The notes beneath the pieces were generated by a model. That model had not been told where the DNA came from. It made no database searches and was given only the letters and a program-made list of their open reading frames with translations. The translations under genes and the position numbers were made by a program. From Sphingopyxis sp. H115 (GTDB taxonomy: Bacteria; Pseudomonadota; Alphaproteobacteria; Sphingomonadales; Sphingomonadaceae): DNA of 64,000 bases. Positions 8,580 through 16,568 of the stretch are shown one piece after another (positions within the stretch are counted from its first letter, which is position 1; each line of letters begins with the position of its first letter). Location of the stretch: contig NZ_LNSA01000017.1 of assembly GCF_001468465.1 (NCBI RefSeq), positions 31,574-95,573 of the forward strand. The letters run 5' to 3'.

Positions 8580-9410
8580 ATGAATTATCGCCATTCCTTC
8601 CATGCGGGCAATAGCGCCGATGTCGTAAAGCATGGCCTCCTGATCTCCCTCGTGCGCGCCTTGCAGCTCAAAGAGGGCGCGCTGACCCTGATCGACACCC
8701 ATGCCGGTTGCGGGCTCTACGACCTCGGCGGCGAGGAGGCGCAACGCACCGGCGAGGCGACACAGGGCGTGCTGCGCGCCTTTGCCGACACCAATCCCTT
8801 GTTGGACGACTACCGCGCCGCCGTGCAGGCGGTGAATGCCGGGGCCGAGCCGCGCCTCTACCCCGGCTCGCCGCAGGTTCTGGCGCCGCTTCTGCGTCCG
8901 CAGGATGTCCTGATCCTGAATGAGAAGCATCCCGATGATGCCTACACGCTGCGCGGCGTGATGCGCGGCACAACGGCCGCGGTGCATCAGCGCGACGCCT
9001 ACGAGCTTTGGCTGGCGCTGCTGCCGACGCGCACTTCGCGCGGCGTCGTGGTGGTCGATCCACCCTATGAGCAGACCGACGAACGCGCGCGCATCACGTC
9101 CACTCTTGCCGCTGCGCACCGCAAATGGGCGCATGGGGTGACGGTGATCTGGTATCCGCTGAAGGACCGCGAGACGCATATGCGGTGGAAGCAGCAGTTG
9201 CGGAAACTCGGCATCCCGAAGTTTCTGGTGGTCGAGCATTGGCTGTATGATCGCGATCAGCCCGGCATCTATAACGGCGCGGGCCTTTTCATCGTCAACC
9301 CGCCTTATGCCTTCACGCAGGCGTTGCCACCGCTGCTGGAAGCCATGCGGGCCGCGCTGGCGCCGGAGGGGCATCGGGGACAGATGATCTGCGATTGGTT
9401 GGACGGTTAA
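8580..9410 (+). CDS. rlmJ: 23S rRNA (adenine(2030)-N6)-methyltransferase
   Basis: A 276-aa SAM-dependent methyltransferase matching RlmJ along its length. It begins MNYRHSFHAGNSADVVKH, the family hallmark, then LIDTHAGCGLYDL for SAM binding and VVVDPPYEQ (D/NPPY catalytic motif) near residue 160. RlmJ methylates A2030 of 23S rRNA. It is divergent from the aldehyde dehydrogenase and monocistronic. Confidence 0.95.
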   Translation: MNYRHSFHAGNSADVVKHGLLISLVRALQLKEGALTLIDTHAGCGLYDLGGEEAQRTGEATQGVLRAFADTNPLLDDYRAAVQAVNAGAEPRLYPGSPQVLAPLLRPQDVLILNEKHPDDAYTLRGVMRGTTAAVHQRDAYELWLALLPTRTSRGVVVVDPPYEQTDERARITSTLAAAHRKWAHGVTVIWYPLKDRETHMRWKQQLRKLGIPKFLVVEHWLYDRDQPGIYNGAGLFIVNPPYAFTQALPPLLEAMRAALAPEGHRGQMICDWLDG

Positions 9411-9731
9411 AAACGGCCCTCGCCTTCGTCGCCCTCCGCGAAACCCCTCCACGAAAAACCGCTTTCCTAATATATTTCGCTATGCTTCAAGATGGCGGAT
9501 GAACGGCGACCCTCCCGCTCCGGCCCGCGACTCCACCGCCGATTGCTACGGAGCGGCAAGGCCGACGGGTTCGTCATTGGGCTGAACTTTGCTGAACTTT
9601 GATGCGGCGCCGCGGGGTTGGACCGCCCTTTCCCCCGGCAAACCGGGGGTGGGAGATCGCCCCCTTTCGCAGTTGCAGCATTTGGGCTAATCGGGCCGCC
9701 GATCCAGTTTTCCCCTACGGAGTCTTTTGCC
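9411..9731. other. Intergenic region between rlmJ and the thiolase gene
   Basis: About 320 bp without a supported gene. It contains a perfect 10-bp tandem duplication (GCTGAACTTT twice, 9581-9600) and a strong hairpin, CCCCCGG-CAAA-CCGGGGG at 9632-9649, about 83 bp ahead of the thiolase start. The hairpin has no T-run, so it is not a standard terminator and may lie in the thiolase 5' leader. A minus-strand 91-codon frame here was not accepted. Confidence 0.5.
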
Positions 9732-10919
9732 ATGACCGCCACCGATCCCGTCGTCTTCCTCTCCTACGCCCGCACCCCGATGGGCGGCATGCAGGGCGCC
9801 TTGTCGGACGCGAGCGCGACCGACCTTGGCGCGACCGCGGTGAAGGCGGCGGTCGAGCGCGCGGGCGTGTCGGGCGACGATATCGAGCGTATCTATATGG
9901 GCTGTGTGCTCCCTGCCGGGCTGGGCCAGGCGCCGGCGCGCCAGGCCGCGATCAAGGCGGGCCTGCCCAAGTCGGTGCAGGCGACGACCGTGAACAAGGT
10001 GTGCGGTTCGGGCATGCAGACGGTCATCATGGGCGCCGAAGCGCTCGCCGCGGGCAGCATCGACCTCGTGGTCGCAGGCGGCATGGAATCGATGACCAAC
10101 GCGCCCTATTTGCTCAAGAAGCATCGCTCGGGCGCGCGCATCGGGCACGACACCGCTTATGACCATATGTTCCTCGACGGTCTCGAAGACGCCTATGAGG
10201 CGGGCCGCGCGATGGGTACCTTTGCGCAGGATACCGCCGACGCCTATCAGCTCAGCCGCCAGTCGCAGGATGATTATACGCTCGAATCGCTGAGCCGCGC
10301 CAAGGCGGCGATCGCCGACGGCGCCTTTGCCGCCGAAATTGCGCCGGTCACGATTTCGGGCCGCAAGGGCGACGTGATCGTCGACACCGACGAAGCCCCC
10401 GGCAAGGCGATGCCCGACAAGATCCCGACCTTGAAGCCCGCCTTTGCCAAGGACGGCACGATCACCGCCGCGACCAGCAGCTCGATCTCCGACGGCGCCG
10501 CCGCGGTGGTGTTGACGCGCCAGTCGGTCGCCGAGGCGAAGGGCGCCAAGCCCGTCGCGCGCCTCGTCGCGCATGCCGCGCACGCGCAGGAACCCAAGGA
10601 CTTCACCGTCGCCCCCGTCGGCGCGATCAACAAATTGCTCGCCAAGACCGGCTGGTCGATCGGCGACGTCGACCTGTTCGAAGTCAACGAAGCCTTTGCC
10701 TGCGTCGCGATGTTCGCGATGCACGACCTCGGCATCCCGCACGACAAGATCAACGTCCACGGCGGTGCCACCGCGCTGGGCCATCCGATCGGCGCCAGCG
10801 GCACCCGCATCATTACCACGCTGATCGCGGCGCTGCAGCGCCACGGCAAGACGCGCGGCATTGCCAGCCTGTGCATCGGCGGCGGCGAAGCGACGGCGGT
10901 GGCGGTCGAACTCGTCTGA
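9732..10919 (+). CDS. Acetyl-CoA C-acetyltransferase (thiolase)
   Basis: A 395-aa thiolase of normal length that catalyses reversible condensation of two acetyl-CoA, or thiolysis of acetoacetyl-CoA. The acyl-enzyme cysteine is C91 in VNKVCGSGMQ, the active-site histidine is H351 in GGATALGHPIGASG and the second cysteine is C381 in CIGGGEA. VNEAFA is present before the C-terminal part. The start MTATDPVVFLSYARTPMGG at 9732 gives the standard N-terminus. The 38 extra codons upstream are not thiolase-like. It stands alone and is followed by a terminator hairpin. It could act in branched-chain or fatty-acid catabolism or in polyhydroxyalkanoate synthesis. No phaB or phaC is nearby to decide. Confidence 0.93.
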   Translation: MTATDPVVFLSYARTPMGGMQGALSDASATDLGATAVKAAVERAGVSGDDIERIYMGCVLPAGLGQAPARQAAIKAGLPKSVQATTVNKVCGSGMQTVIMGAEALAAGSIDLVVAGGMESMTNAPYLLKKHRSGARIGHDTAYDHMFLDGLEDAYEAGRAMGTFAQDTADAYQLSRQSQDDYTLESLSRAKAAIADGAFAAEIAPVTISGRKGDVIVDTDEAPGKAMPDKIPTLKPAFAKDGTITAATSSSISDGAAAVVLTRQSVAEAKGAKPVARLVAHAAHAQEPKDFTVAPVGAINKLLAKTGWSIGDVDLFEVNEAFACVAMFAMHDLGIPHDKINVHGGATALGHPIGASGTRIITTLIAALQRHGKTRGIASLCIGGGEATAVAVELV

Positions 10920-10944
10920 TTTCCATTCCTCGACGAAGGTTCCG

Positions 10945-10975
10945 GGGCGTCGTCGCAAGACGGCGCCCTTTCGTC
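10945..10975 (+). terminator. Probable intrinsic terminator of the thiolase gene
   Basis: A 10-bp stem, GGGCGTCGTC / GACGGCGCCC with one G-U pair, and a GCAA loop at 10945-10968. It is followed by a short T-rich stretch and lies 25 bp after the thiolase stop. Confidence 0.65.
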
Positions 10976-11114
10976 GTTAGGATGCGACAGTTTGCGACAC
11001 TAATGGCCTGAAAATAAACGGCGCATTCCGACTCCGTTCAAATCGAATCGCCTATCCCGTCATCAGTCATCGGGCAGATCCCCCTCCCCCTGACGGATTG
11101 AAAGGAATGGCAAG

Positions 11115-11582
11115 ATGAAGAAGACCAAATTTCTCGCCGCCGGCCTGATCGCCGCGATGATGGTTCCGGCCGTCGCGCAGGCCCAGACCCGCGATATCCG
11201 CGAAGACCGCCGCGACGTTCGCGAGGAACGCCGCGAATATCGCGACGCAGTGCGCTATGGAGACCGCGGCGACGTCCGCGAGGAACGCCGCGAGTATCGC
11301 GACGCCAAGCGCGACCTGCGCGACAGCAAGCGCGACTGGCGCCGCGACACGCGCTACCAGAATTATCGCGCTCCCTTCCGCTACCAGCAGTTCCGCGTCG
11401 GCGCGACGCTCCGTTCGAACTATTATGCCCCGGCCTATCGTCCGGCCTGGGACAGCCGCTGGGGCGTGCCGCGGGCGGGTCGCAACCTGACCTATGTCCG
11501 GCACTATAACGACCTTTTGCTCGTCAATATGCGCAGCGGCAAGGTCGTGCGGGTTTACCGCAACCATTTCCGGTGGCGCTAA
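11115..11582 (+). CDS. RcnB-like small exported protein with charged repeats
   Basis: A 155-aa protein with a clear Sec signal (MKKTKFLAAGLIAAMMVPAVAQA, cleavage AQA-QT). The mature N-terminal third is a highly charged Arg/Glu/Asp segment containing two copies of EERREYRDA (around residues 40 and 57) separated by a Gly-Asp linker. The C-terminal part, ending in YNDLLLVNMRSGKVVRVYRNHFRW, resembles the RcnB family of periplasmic proteins linked to nickel/cobalt homeostasis in E. coli. Many sphingomonad paralogues exist and metal function is unproved. The gene is monocistronic with a strong terminator. Confidence 0.75.
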   Translation: MKKTKFLAAGLIAAMMVPAVAQAQTRDIREDRRDVREERREYRDAVRYGDRGDVREERREYRDAKRDLRDSKRDWRRDTRYQNYRAPFRYQQFRVGATLRSNYYAPAYRPAWDSRWGVPRAGRNLTYVRHYNDLLLVNMRSGKVVRVYRNHFRWR

Positions 11583-11595
11583 CCGCTAGCGACAG

Positions 11596-11628
11596 AAGGG
11601 GCCGGACGAGCGATCGTCCGGCCCTTTT
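11596..11628 (+). terminator. Intrinsic terminator after the RcnB-like gene
   Basis: A 13-bp perfect stem (AAGGGCCGGACGA with TCGTCCGGCCCTT), a 4-nt loop and a TTTT tail. It is 14 bp after the stop codon. Confidence 0.92.
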
Positions 11629-11668
11629 ATTGGGGCGCTGGATGACAGCTCTGGGTGTTTAGCAGACG

Positions 11669-12067
11669 TCAGCTCTCAACTCGAAACGGATGCTTCGGAT
11701 TGTCAGCAACGAACTTTGCCACGTCGCGCAACCGCTCGGGGTATGGTTCAGCCTTACGCCAGCCAGTGTTAGGGAAAAATCGAAACCCCGCCCGCCACAG
11801 TGTCTCAACCTTTTTCCACTGCTCGCCGTCTGTCTTCTTTGGGGCTTTGAATGCTCGGCCCATCCAGTTGACTGGCTTCCCGCATTGTGGACAAATTGCA
11901 GAGCTTTCCTCGGACAGCTTCCATGATTTTCGACAATCAAAGCAAGCGTGAGCTACGAGCAATTCCGGTCCACGGTGATAAGGCGGAACTTGAGGACCGG
12001 TGATGACCCTATTGCCGATCGCCTTGCGCAACTCCATGCGTTCGGATTTGGTCGGGGCGGGGTTCAT
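11669..12067 (-). CDS. Conserved hypothetical zinc-ribbon protein
   Basis: A 132-aa protein of unknown function. The N-terminal 40 residues are basic, followed by two CxxC pairs, C42/C45 (CFDC) and C59/C62 (CPQC), which form a probable zinc ribbon. A C-terminal region rich in aromatic and basic residues (WKKVETLWRAGFRFFPNTGW) ends in AKFVADNPKHPFRVES. No signal peptide or membrane segment is seen. The zinc ribbon suggests nucleic-acid or protein binding, but nothing here shows the partner. It sits alone between the RcnB-like gene and the SH3 protein, with 67 bp to the latter on the same strand. Confidence 0.75.
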   Translation of the reverse strand: MNPAPTKSERMELRKAIGNRVITGPQVPPYHRGPELLVAHACFDCRKSWKLSEESSAICPQCGKPVNWMGRAFKAPKKTDGEQWKKVETLWRAGFRFFPNTGWRKAEPYPERLRDVAKFVADNPKHPFRVES

Positions 12068-12134
12068 TTCTCAGACCATGCCGAAATCTTTTGGTGTCCG
12101 CAATCGGTCGTTTCCCGCCGCCGATCGTGGGCCG

Positions 12135-12599
12135 TCAATCGCCCCAGATATGGTCGGTCTGGATCCAGCCCTTGCGGCCCTTGACGTCGAACAGGCACCA
12201 GCCGTTCCTACAATCGCTGATCCGTCCGACGACGCCGGGTTCGGCGCGATAAGCGATTGCCGCAGAGACGCTCGCATCCTCACGCATCGGACGGATTTCC
12301 CCGGTGACGATCGCGGTGCGGGTCCGGCTCAAGAGGCGCGCGGCCATCCAACCCTGCGCCCCGTCGGGATCTTCGACCTTGCGCCAGTTTTCGTGGCGCG
12401 CGATCACCTTTACGGGCAAATCCTTTCGCCGATACTCCCACATTACCGGCACGTCGGGCGACGGCCCCTTGCGCATCCGAGCCTTATCGACGCTGATCGA
12501 CGCCCAATAAGGCACTTCGACGTCGGGTTGGGATTGCGCGGCGGCCGGTCCCACACTGGCCATCAGCACGGCGGCGGCGAATATATGGCGGCTGGTCAT
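12135..12599 (-). CDS. SH3-domain protein, exported
   Basis: A 154-aa protein with a Sec signal (MTSRHIFAAAVLMASVGPAAAQ). It is followed by two bacterial SH3-like units, the first around ISVDKARMRKGPSPDVPVMWEY and WRKVEDPDGAQGWM, the second around RAEPGVVGRISDCRNGWCLFDVKGRKGWIQ. The family (aromatic-rich SH3) is common in alphaproteobacteria and is thought to bind peptidoglycan or envelope components. The second unit carries a Cys pair (DCRNGWC) that could form a disulfide in the periplasm. It diverges from the dehydrogenase gene across 126 bp. Confidence 0.85.
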   Translation of the reverse strand: MTSRHIFAAAVLMASVGPAAAQSQPDVEVPYWASISVDKARMRKGPSPDVPVMWEYRRKDLPVKVIARHENWRKVEDPDGAQGWMAARLLSRTRTAIVTGEIRPMREDASVSAAIAYRAEPGVVGRISDCRNGWCLFDVKGRKGWIQTDHIWGD

Positions 12600-12725
12600 C
12601 GCTTTGCCTTGTCAAACTCATATCCGCATTTCAACCGCTCACCGCGCAAAAGGCTGCGTTCATCCCCAGCCTTTTCATTGCCCCCGCTCTTGACCGCCGC
12701 CCCGCGCCGCGCTCTATCGACCGCC

Positions 12726-13724
12726 ATGCCCGATTCCAACCGCCCGAAACGCCCGCGCGTCATTGTCTCCAGGCAGTTGATGCCGCACGTCGAAGCACGC
12801 ATGGCCGAGCTTTTCGATGTTGCGCTGTCCGCGCACGATCACGCCTTTACGCGCGACGAATTAAAGGCAGCGGTTGCCGATTGCGACGTATTCGTGCCGA
12901 CGGTGACCGACGAGATTGACGCCGAGGTCATCGCCGCAGCGGGCGACCGGCTGAAGCTGATCGCCAATTTCGGGGCGGGCGTCGACCATATTGACCTCGC
13001 CGCCGCGCGCGCCAAGGGCATCATGGTGTCGAACACGCCGGGGGTCTTTACCGAAGATACCGCCGACATGACGATGGCGCTGATCCTCAGCGTGCCGCGC
13101 CGGCTGGCCGAGGGCGAGAAGCTGATGCGGTCGGGCCAATGGGCCGGCTGGGCACCCAGCGCGATGCTGGGCCACCGCGTCGGCGGAAAATTGCTGGGCA
13201 TCATCGGCATGGGGCGCATCGGCCTGGCGGTCGCGCGGCGCGCGCGCGCGTTCGGCCTGTCGATCCATTACCACAACCGCCGGCGCCTGCCCGAAACCAT
13301 CGAGGAAGAGCTGGGCGCGAGCTATCATGCCAGCGTCGACACGCTGCTCCGCATCAGCGACGTCGTGACAATCCATTGCCCGCACACCAGCGAAACGCAC
13401 GAAATGGTCAACGCCGCGCGCATCGGCGCGATGAAGCCGACCGCCTATCTCATCAACACCGCGCGCGGCGAGATCGTCGATGAAAAGGCGATGATCGCGG
13501 CGCTCCAGACCGGCCGCATCGCGGGCGCCGGGCTCGACGTCTATACGCACGAGCCCGCGGTCGATCCGGCGCTGCTCGCGCTCCAGAATGTGGTGCTGCT
13601 CCCGCACCTCGGTTCGGCGACGATCGAAGGCCGCGAAGCCTCGGGCGAAAAGGTCATCGCCAATATCCGCGCCTGGTGCGACGGGCACAGGCCGCCCGAT
13701 CAGGTGCTGGAAGGGTGGGCGTAA
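12726..13724 (+). CDS. D-2-hydroxyacid dehydrogenase (glycerate/glyoxylate-reductase type)
   Basis: A 332-aa NAD(P)-dependent D-isomer-specific 2-hydroxyacid dehydrogenase. It has the ANFGAGVDHID segment near residue 80, the nucleotide-binding GIIGMGRIG, the catalytic Arg at about 247 in NTARGEIVD, a downstream acidic residue, and the catalytic His at about 294 in LPHLGSAT. It most resembles glyoxylate/hydroxypyruvate reductases (D-glycerate dehydrogenase), which reduce glyoxylate or hydroxypyruvate. The ATG at 12726 was chosen because the protein family starts just before PRVIVSR. The open frame reaching back to 12000 overlaps the minus-strand SH3 gene and is spurious. Confidence 0.92.
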   Translation: MPDSNRPKRPRVIVSRQLMPHVEARMAELFDVALSAHDHAFTRDELKAAVADCDVFVPTVTDEIDAEVIAAAGDRLKLIANFGAGVDHIDLAAARAKGIMVSNTPGVFTEDTADMTMALILSVPRRLAEGEKLMRSGQWAGWAPSAMLGHRVGGKLLGIIGMGRIGLAVARRARAFGLSIHYHNRRRLPETIEEELGASYHASVDTLLRISDVVTIHCPHTSETHEMVNAARIGAMKPTAYLINTARGEIVDEKAMIAALQTGRIAGAGLDVYTHEPAVDPALLALQNVVLLPHLGSATIEGREASGEKVIANIRAWCDGHRPPDQVLEGWA

Positions 13725-13753
13725 GGCCTGCCGCTAAGGTCGGTTTATTACAA

Positions 13754-13882
13754 CTCTAGATTGCTTCGTCGCTGCGCTCCTCGCAATGACAAGCTCAATA
13801 AAACTCCGTCATTGCGAGCGCAGCGAAGCAATCCAGAGCGTGACAAGCCGCTCTGGATTGCTTCGCTGCGCTCGCAAGGACG
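13754..13882. repeat. Dispersed palindromic repeat, family A, one partial and one full copy
   Basis: At 13754-13790 only a right half is present (GATTGCTTCG to CTCGCAATGAC). At 13807-13882 a full inverted repeat follows, left arm CGTCATTGCGAGCGCAGCG, then GAAGCAATCCAGAGC, and the mirrored right arm ending GCTCGCAAGGACG. The two lie in tandem between the dehydrogenase and the NMO-family gene. They match the copies at 2251 and 23166. Confidence 0.85.
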
Positions 13883-13891
13883 AAGCGTCGT

Positions 13892-15295
13892 TCAATCCCC
13901 CGTCAGGATTCGGTCGACCAGCTGCTTCACCGTCGGCGTGAAATTATTGGAATAAAAGGGATCGGTCTTGAAATTGAACGCAGCGTGGCCCGCGAACATC
14001 AGATTCTGTTCGACGTCGCCGCCGTGCGCGATGTCCTGCAGCGTTTTCTGGATGCAGAAGCTGCGCGGATCGGCGAGATAGCCGGTGGTGTAATCGTCAT
14101 GGTCCTTCCACGATGAAAAACCGCAATGCGACAGACAGCCCATGCAATCGGTCTGGTCCTTGCGGATCATCGCCTTGTCGGCCTCGGTCACGAACACCAC
14201 CGTATTGTCGGGGGTCTTGAGCGCCTCGGTATAGCCTTCGGCGAACCAGTCGCGCGCGCGCGCGCGGTCGTGCGGGGTGACCCAGAAATTCTTGCCCTTC
14301 ACCCCGACGTCGAGCTGGACGATATGATCGCCCGCTTCCTGCTTCGAATAGGGGATCTGGCGTTCCGAACGCGCCTCGAGATCGCGCAGGAACGGATTGC
14401 GCACCGCGCTGGAATAGAATCCGGTCGGCGAAAAGCGGTGGAGCAGCACGTCGCCGTCGTCGAGCGTGCGGAGGCGGTCCTTCCACTGCTGCGGGATCGG
14501 GCTTTCCTCAGTGAGCAGAGGTCGCGTGCCGTACTGAAACGCAATCTGGCCGAGTTCGGCATTGTCGATCCAGTTTTCCCAATCGCGCAAATACCAGACG
14601 CCGCCGGCCATCACGATCGGCACGTCGTCGGCGATTCCCTCCGCGCGCATCGTTTCGCGCACCGCTGCGACGCGCGGATAGGGATCCTGCGGCACCAGCG
14701 GATCTTCGGCATTGGACAGGCCGTTGTGCCCGCCGGCGAGCCAGGGATCTTCATACACCACCGCGCCGAGCAGGTGTGGAACCTTGCTGTAAGCCCGCTT
14801 CCACAATGCGCGAAAAGCGCGCGCCGAACTGATGATGGGCAGGTAGAGGACATTATGCCGCGCGGCGATTTCGCTCAACTTATACGGCATGCCCGCTCCG
14901 CAGGTGACGCCCGCAACCAAGCCCTTGGTCCGCTCGAGTACGCCTTCGAGGATCTGCTGCGCGCCGCCCATTTCCCACAGCACGTTGATGTTGATCGCGC
15001 CCTTGCCGCCCGACACGTCATAGGCGCGCTTAACTTGCGCGACCGCGCCCTCGATCCCGTACTGAATCAATTCCTCGTGCCGCTCCCGGCGTGTCAGCGC
15101 ACGATAGATTTGCGGGATCATCTTGCCTTCGGCGTCGTAGCTGTCGGCGTTGACCGCCGACACGGTGCCGATGCCGCCTGCCGCGGCCCAAGCGCCGCTC
15201 GACATATGGTTGGTCGCCGACACGCCCTTGCCGCCTTCGACCAGCGGCCAGACCTCACGCCCGCCATAAAGGATGGGCTTCAAACCTTTGAACAC
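13892..15295 (-). CDS. NMO-family NAD(P)H-dependent flavin oxidoreductase with Cys-rich C-terminal extension
   Basis: A 467-aa FMN-binding TIM-barrel protein of the nitronate monooxygenase / 2-nitropropane dioxygenase / FabK superfamily. Core signs are the N-terminal SATNHMSSGAWAAAGGIGT, GVTCGAGMP in the middle, and VPIVMAGGVW followed by FQYGTRPLL (FMN phosphate region). Typical members are 310-370 aa. This one has about 100 extra C-terminal residues carrying C384-x2-C387-x3-C391 (DCMGCLSHC) and C414, which looks like an iron-sulfur or zinc site. The substrate is unknown. Upstream, about 50 bp from the start, is a LiuR-like palindrome (15345-15360) that may tie it to acyl-CoA catabolism. Confidence 0.8.
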   Translation of the reverse strand: MFKGLKPILYGGREVWPLVEGGKGVSATNHMSSGAWAAAGGIGTVSAVNADSYDAEGKMIPQIYRALTRRERHEELIQYGIEGAVAQVKRAYDVSGGKGAININVLWEMGGAQQILEGVLERTKGLVAGVTCGAGMPYKLSEIAARHNVLYLPIISSARAFRALWKRAYSKVPHLLGAVVYEDPWLAGGHNGLSNAEDPLVPQDPYPRVAAVRETMRAEGIADDVPIVMAGGVWYLRDWENWIDNAELGQIAFQYGTRPLLTEESPIPQQWKDRLRTLDDGDVLLHRFSPTGFYSSAVRNPFLRDLEARSERQIPYSKQEAGDHIVQLDVGVKGKNFWVTPHDRARARDWFAEGYTEALKTPDNTVVFVTEADKAMIRKDQTDCMGCLSHCGFSSWKDHDDYTTGYLADPRSFCIQKTLQDIAHGGDVEQNLMFAGHAAFNFKTDPFYSNNFTPTVKQLVDRILTGD

Positions 15296-15344
15296 TCTAA
15301 ACCTTCTCTCTCTCCGCCGATCCGCGCTTGCGAACCGGCCCCCG

Positions 15345-15360
15345 TTTGCGTTTGCGTAAG
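15345..15360 (-). promoter_or_regulatory. Possible LiuR/MerR-type operator upstream of the NMO-family gene
   Basis: TTTGCGTTTGCGTAAG on the plus strand, an imperfect inverted repeat that differs from the consensus-like site at 29696 (TTAACGTTTACGTAAA) mainly by A-to-G changes. It lies 50 bp upstream of the flavoprotein start. The assignment is by resemblance only. Confidence 0.35.
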
Positions 15361-15383
15361 CGGAAATCGGCCCGACTTGTCAA

Positions 15384-16568
15384 TCAAAGCCGAGTGAGCG
15401 TCCCTGTGAAAACGTCATAACCTTCCATCGCGCGAGCATAGAGCTTTTGGTAGGCCGCGACCATCCCAGATTCGTCGAAGTGTTCGGCGGCGATCCGCCG
15501 ATTTTCCTCGCCGACGGCCGTGCGCAGCGCGCCATCGGCTGCCATGCGCGCGAGCGCGGCGCGAAACCCCGCCTCGTCATCGGCAATGAAGGTCCGGTTC
15601 GCGTCGGAGACCATCGCAGCCACATCACCGACTGCCGGGCTGACCACGGGCAGACCCGCCGCCATCGCCTCGATCACCGCGATCGGCGCCTGTTCGCTGA
15701 GCGACGACAGCGCGAGCAGGTCGAAATGCCCGATCCAGCGCGCCGGTTCGGGCATGAACCCGGCCAGAACGACGCGATCCGCGATCCCGCATCGCGCCGC
15801 CTCCGCCTCGATTGCGCCGCGTTCGGGCCCTTCGCCGACGATAACCAGTCGCACAGGGTCCGGCACCGACGCCACCGCACGCACCAGCCGCGGCAAATCC
15901 TTCACGCGTCGCAGCCCCGCCACTGTCCCGATGACCACTTCGCCCGGCCGCCGCTCGAAACCGGGAATCGCGACGGCAGGCGACCTCGCATAAGCGGCGA
16001 CGTCGATCCCGTTCCGGATCAGTTCGACGCGCGCGCCAAGCTTCCATTCGTCGGTGGCGATGCGCGCGAGCAAGGCCGACGGGACGACCACCGCGCCAGC
16101 AGACGCCAGCGCACAACGCCGAAACAGATTACGCTTCCAGTTACGCTTGACGCTTTCATCTTCGTTGAACCCATCCTCGTGATGGACCAGATTGGGCGGC
16201 AGAAAATGCGACCAGCGGCGCCAATAGATGCGGTGCGCCATCGCCCCGTCCATCGCGCCCCAATTATAGCTCAGCACCAGGTCGAAATTGAGCATGTAAC
16301 GCGCAAGCGCCTCGTACCGGCGCGGCGATGGCCGACCGGCGAGCGGCGGGGCGTCGACCGGAAAGCGCACGTCGATTCCGGGATCGATCGCGTCGCGGGC
16401 GCCGAACGCATCGGGGACCGCCGACAGGATCGTGTGCTGCGCGCGATCCTGCATCAGGTTCATCAGCCGCACCGCGCGTGCTTCCTTCCCACCCAGCGAA
16501 AAGCTCGAGTGCAAATGAAGGATACGAACCGGATGCTCGCGTACCACCATGTCGCCGTATCCGGTCAT
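15384..16568 (-). CDS. Glycosyltransferase family 4 (GT-B) protein
   Basis: A 394-aa GT-B retaining glycosyltransferase. The N-terminal acceptor domain opens with RILHLHSSFSLGGKEARAVRL. The C-terminal donor domain has GTVAGLRRVKDLPRLVRA, VIVGEGPERGAIE, then EQAPIAVIEAMAAGLPVVSPAVGD, the ExxxxxxxE nucleotide-sugar site typical of GT4. It probably transfers a sugar to an envelope glycan or lipid at the cytoplasmic face. The ATG at 16568 overlaps the stop of the upstream hydrolase as ATGA, which supports this start and translational coupling. A second ATG at 16550 is possible. No polysaccharide cluster surrounds it. Confidence 0.85.
   Translation of the reverse strand: MTGYGDMVVREHPVRILHLHSSFSLGGKEARAVRLMNLMQDRAQHTILSAVPDAFGARDAIDPGIDVRFPVDAPPLAGRPSPRRYEALARYMLNFDLVLSYNWGAMDGAMAHRIYWRRWSHFLPPNLVHHEDGFNEDESVKRNWKRNLFRRCALASAGAVVVPSALLARIATDEWKLGARVELIRNGIDVAAYARSPAVAIPGFERRPGEVVIGTVAGLRRVKDLPRLVRAVASVPDPVRLVIVGEGPERGAIEAEAARCGIADRVVLAGFMPEPARWIGHFDLLALSSLSEQAPIAVIEAMAAGLPVVSPAVGDVAAMVSDANRTFIADDEAGFRAALARMAADGALRTAVGEENRRIAAEHFDESGMVAAYQKLYARAMEGYDVFTGTLTRL

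Noticed and set aside
9467..9742. Minus-strand 91-codon frame between rlmJ and the thiolase gene
   Set aside because: Composition is not protein-like and it overlaps the thiolase start region and a hairpin.
12000..12725. N-terminal extension of the hydroxyacid dehydrogenase frame
   Set aside because: It overlaps the SH3 gene on the other strand and the dehydrogenase family begins at the ATG at 12726.
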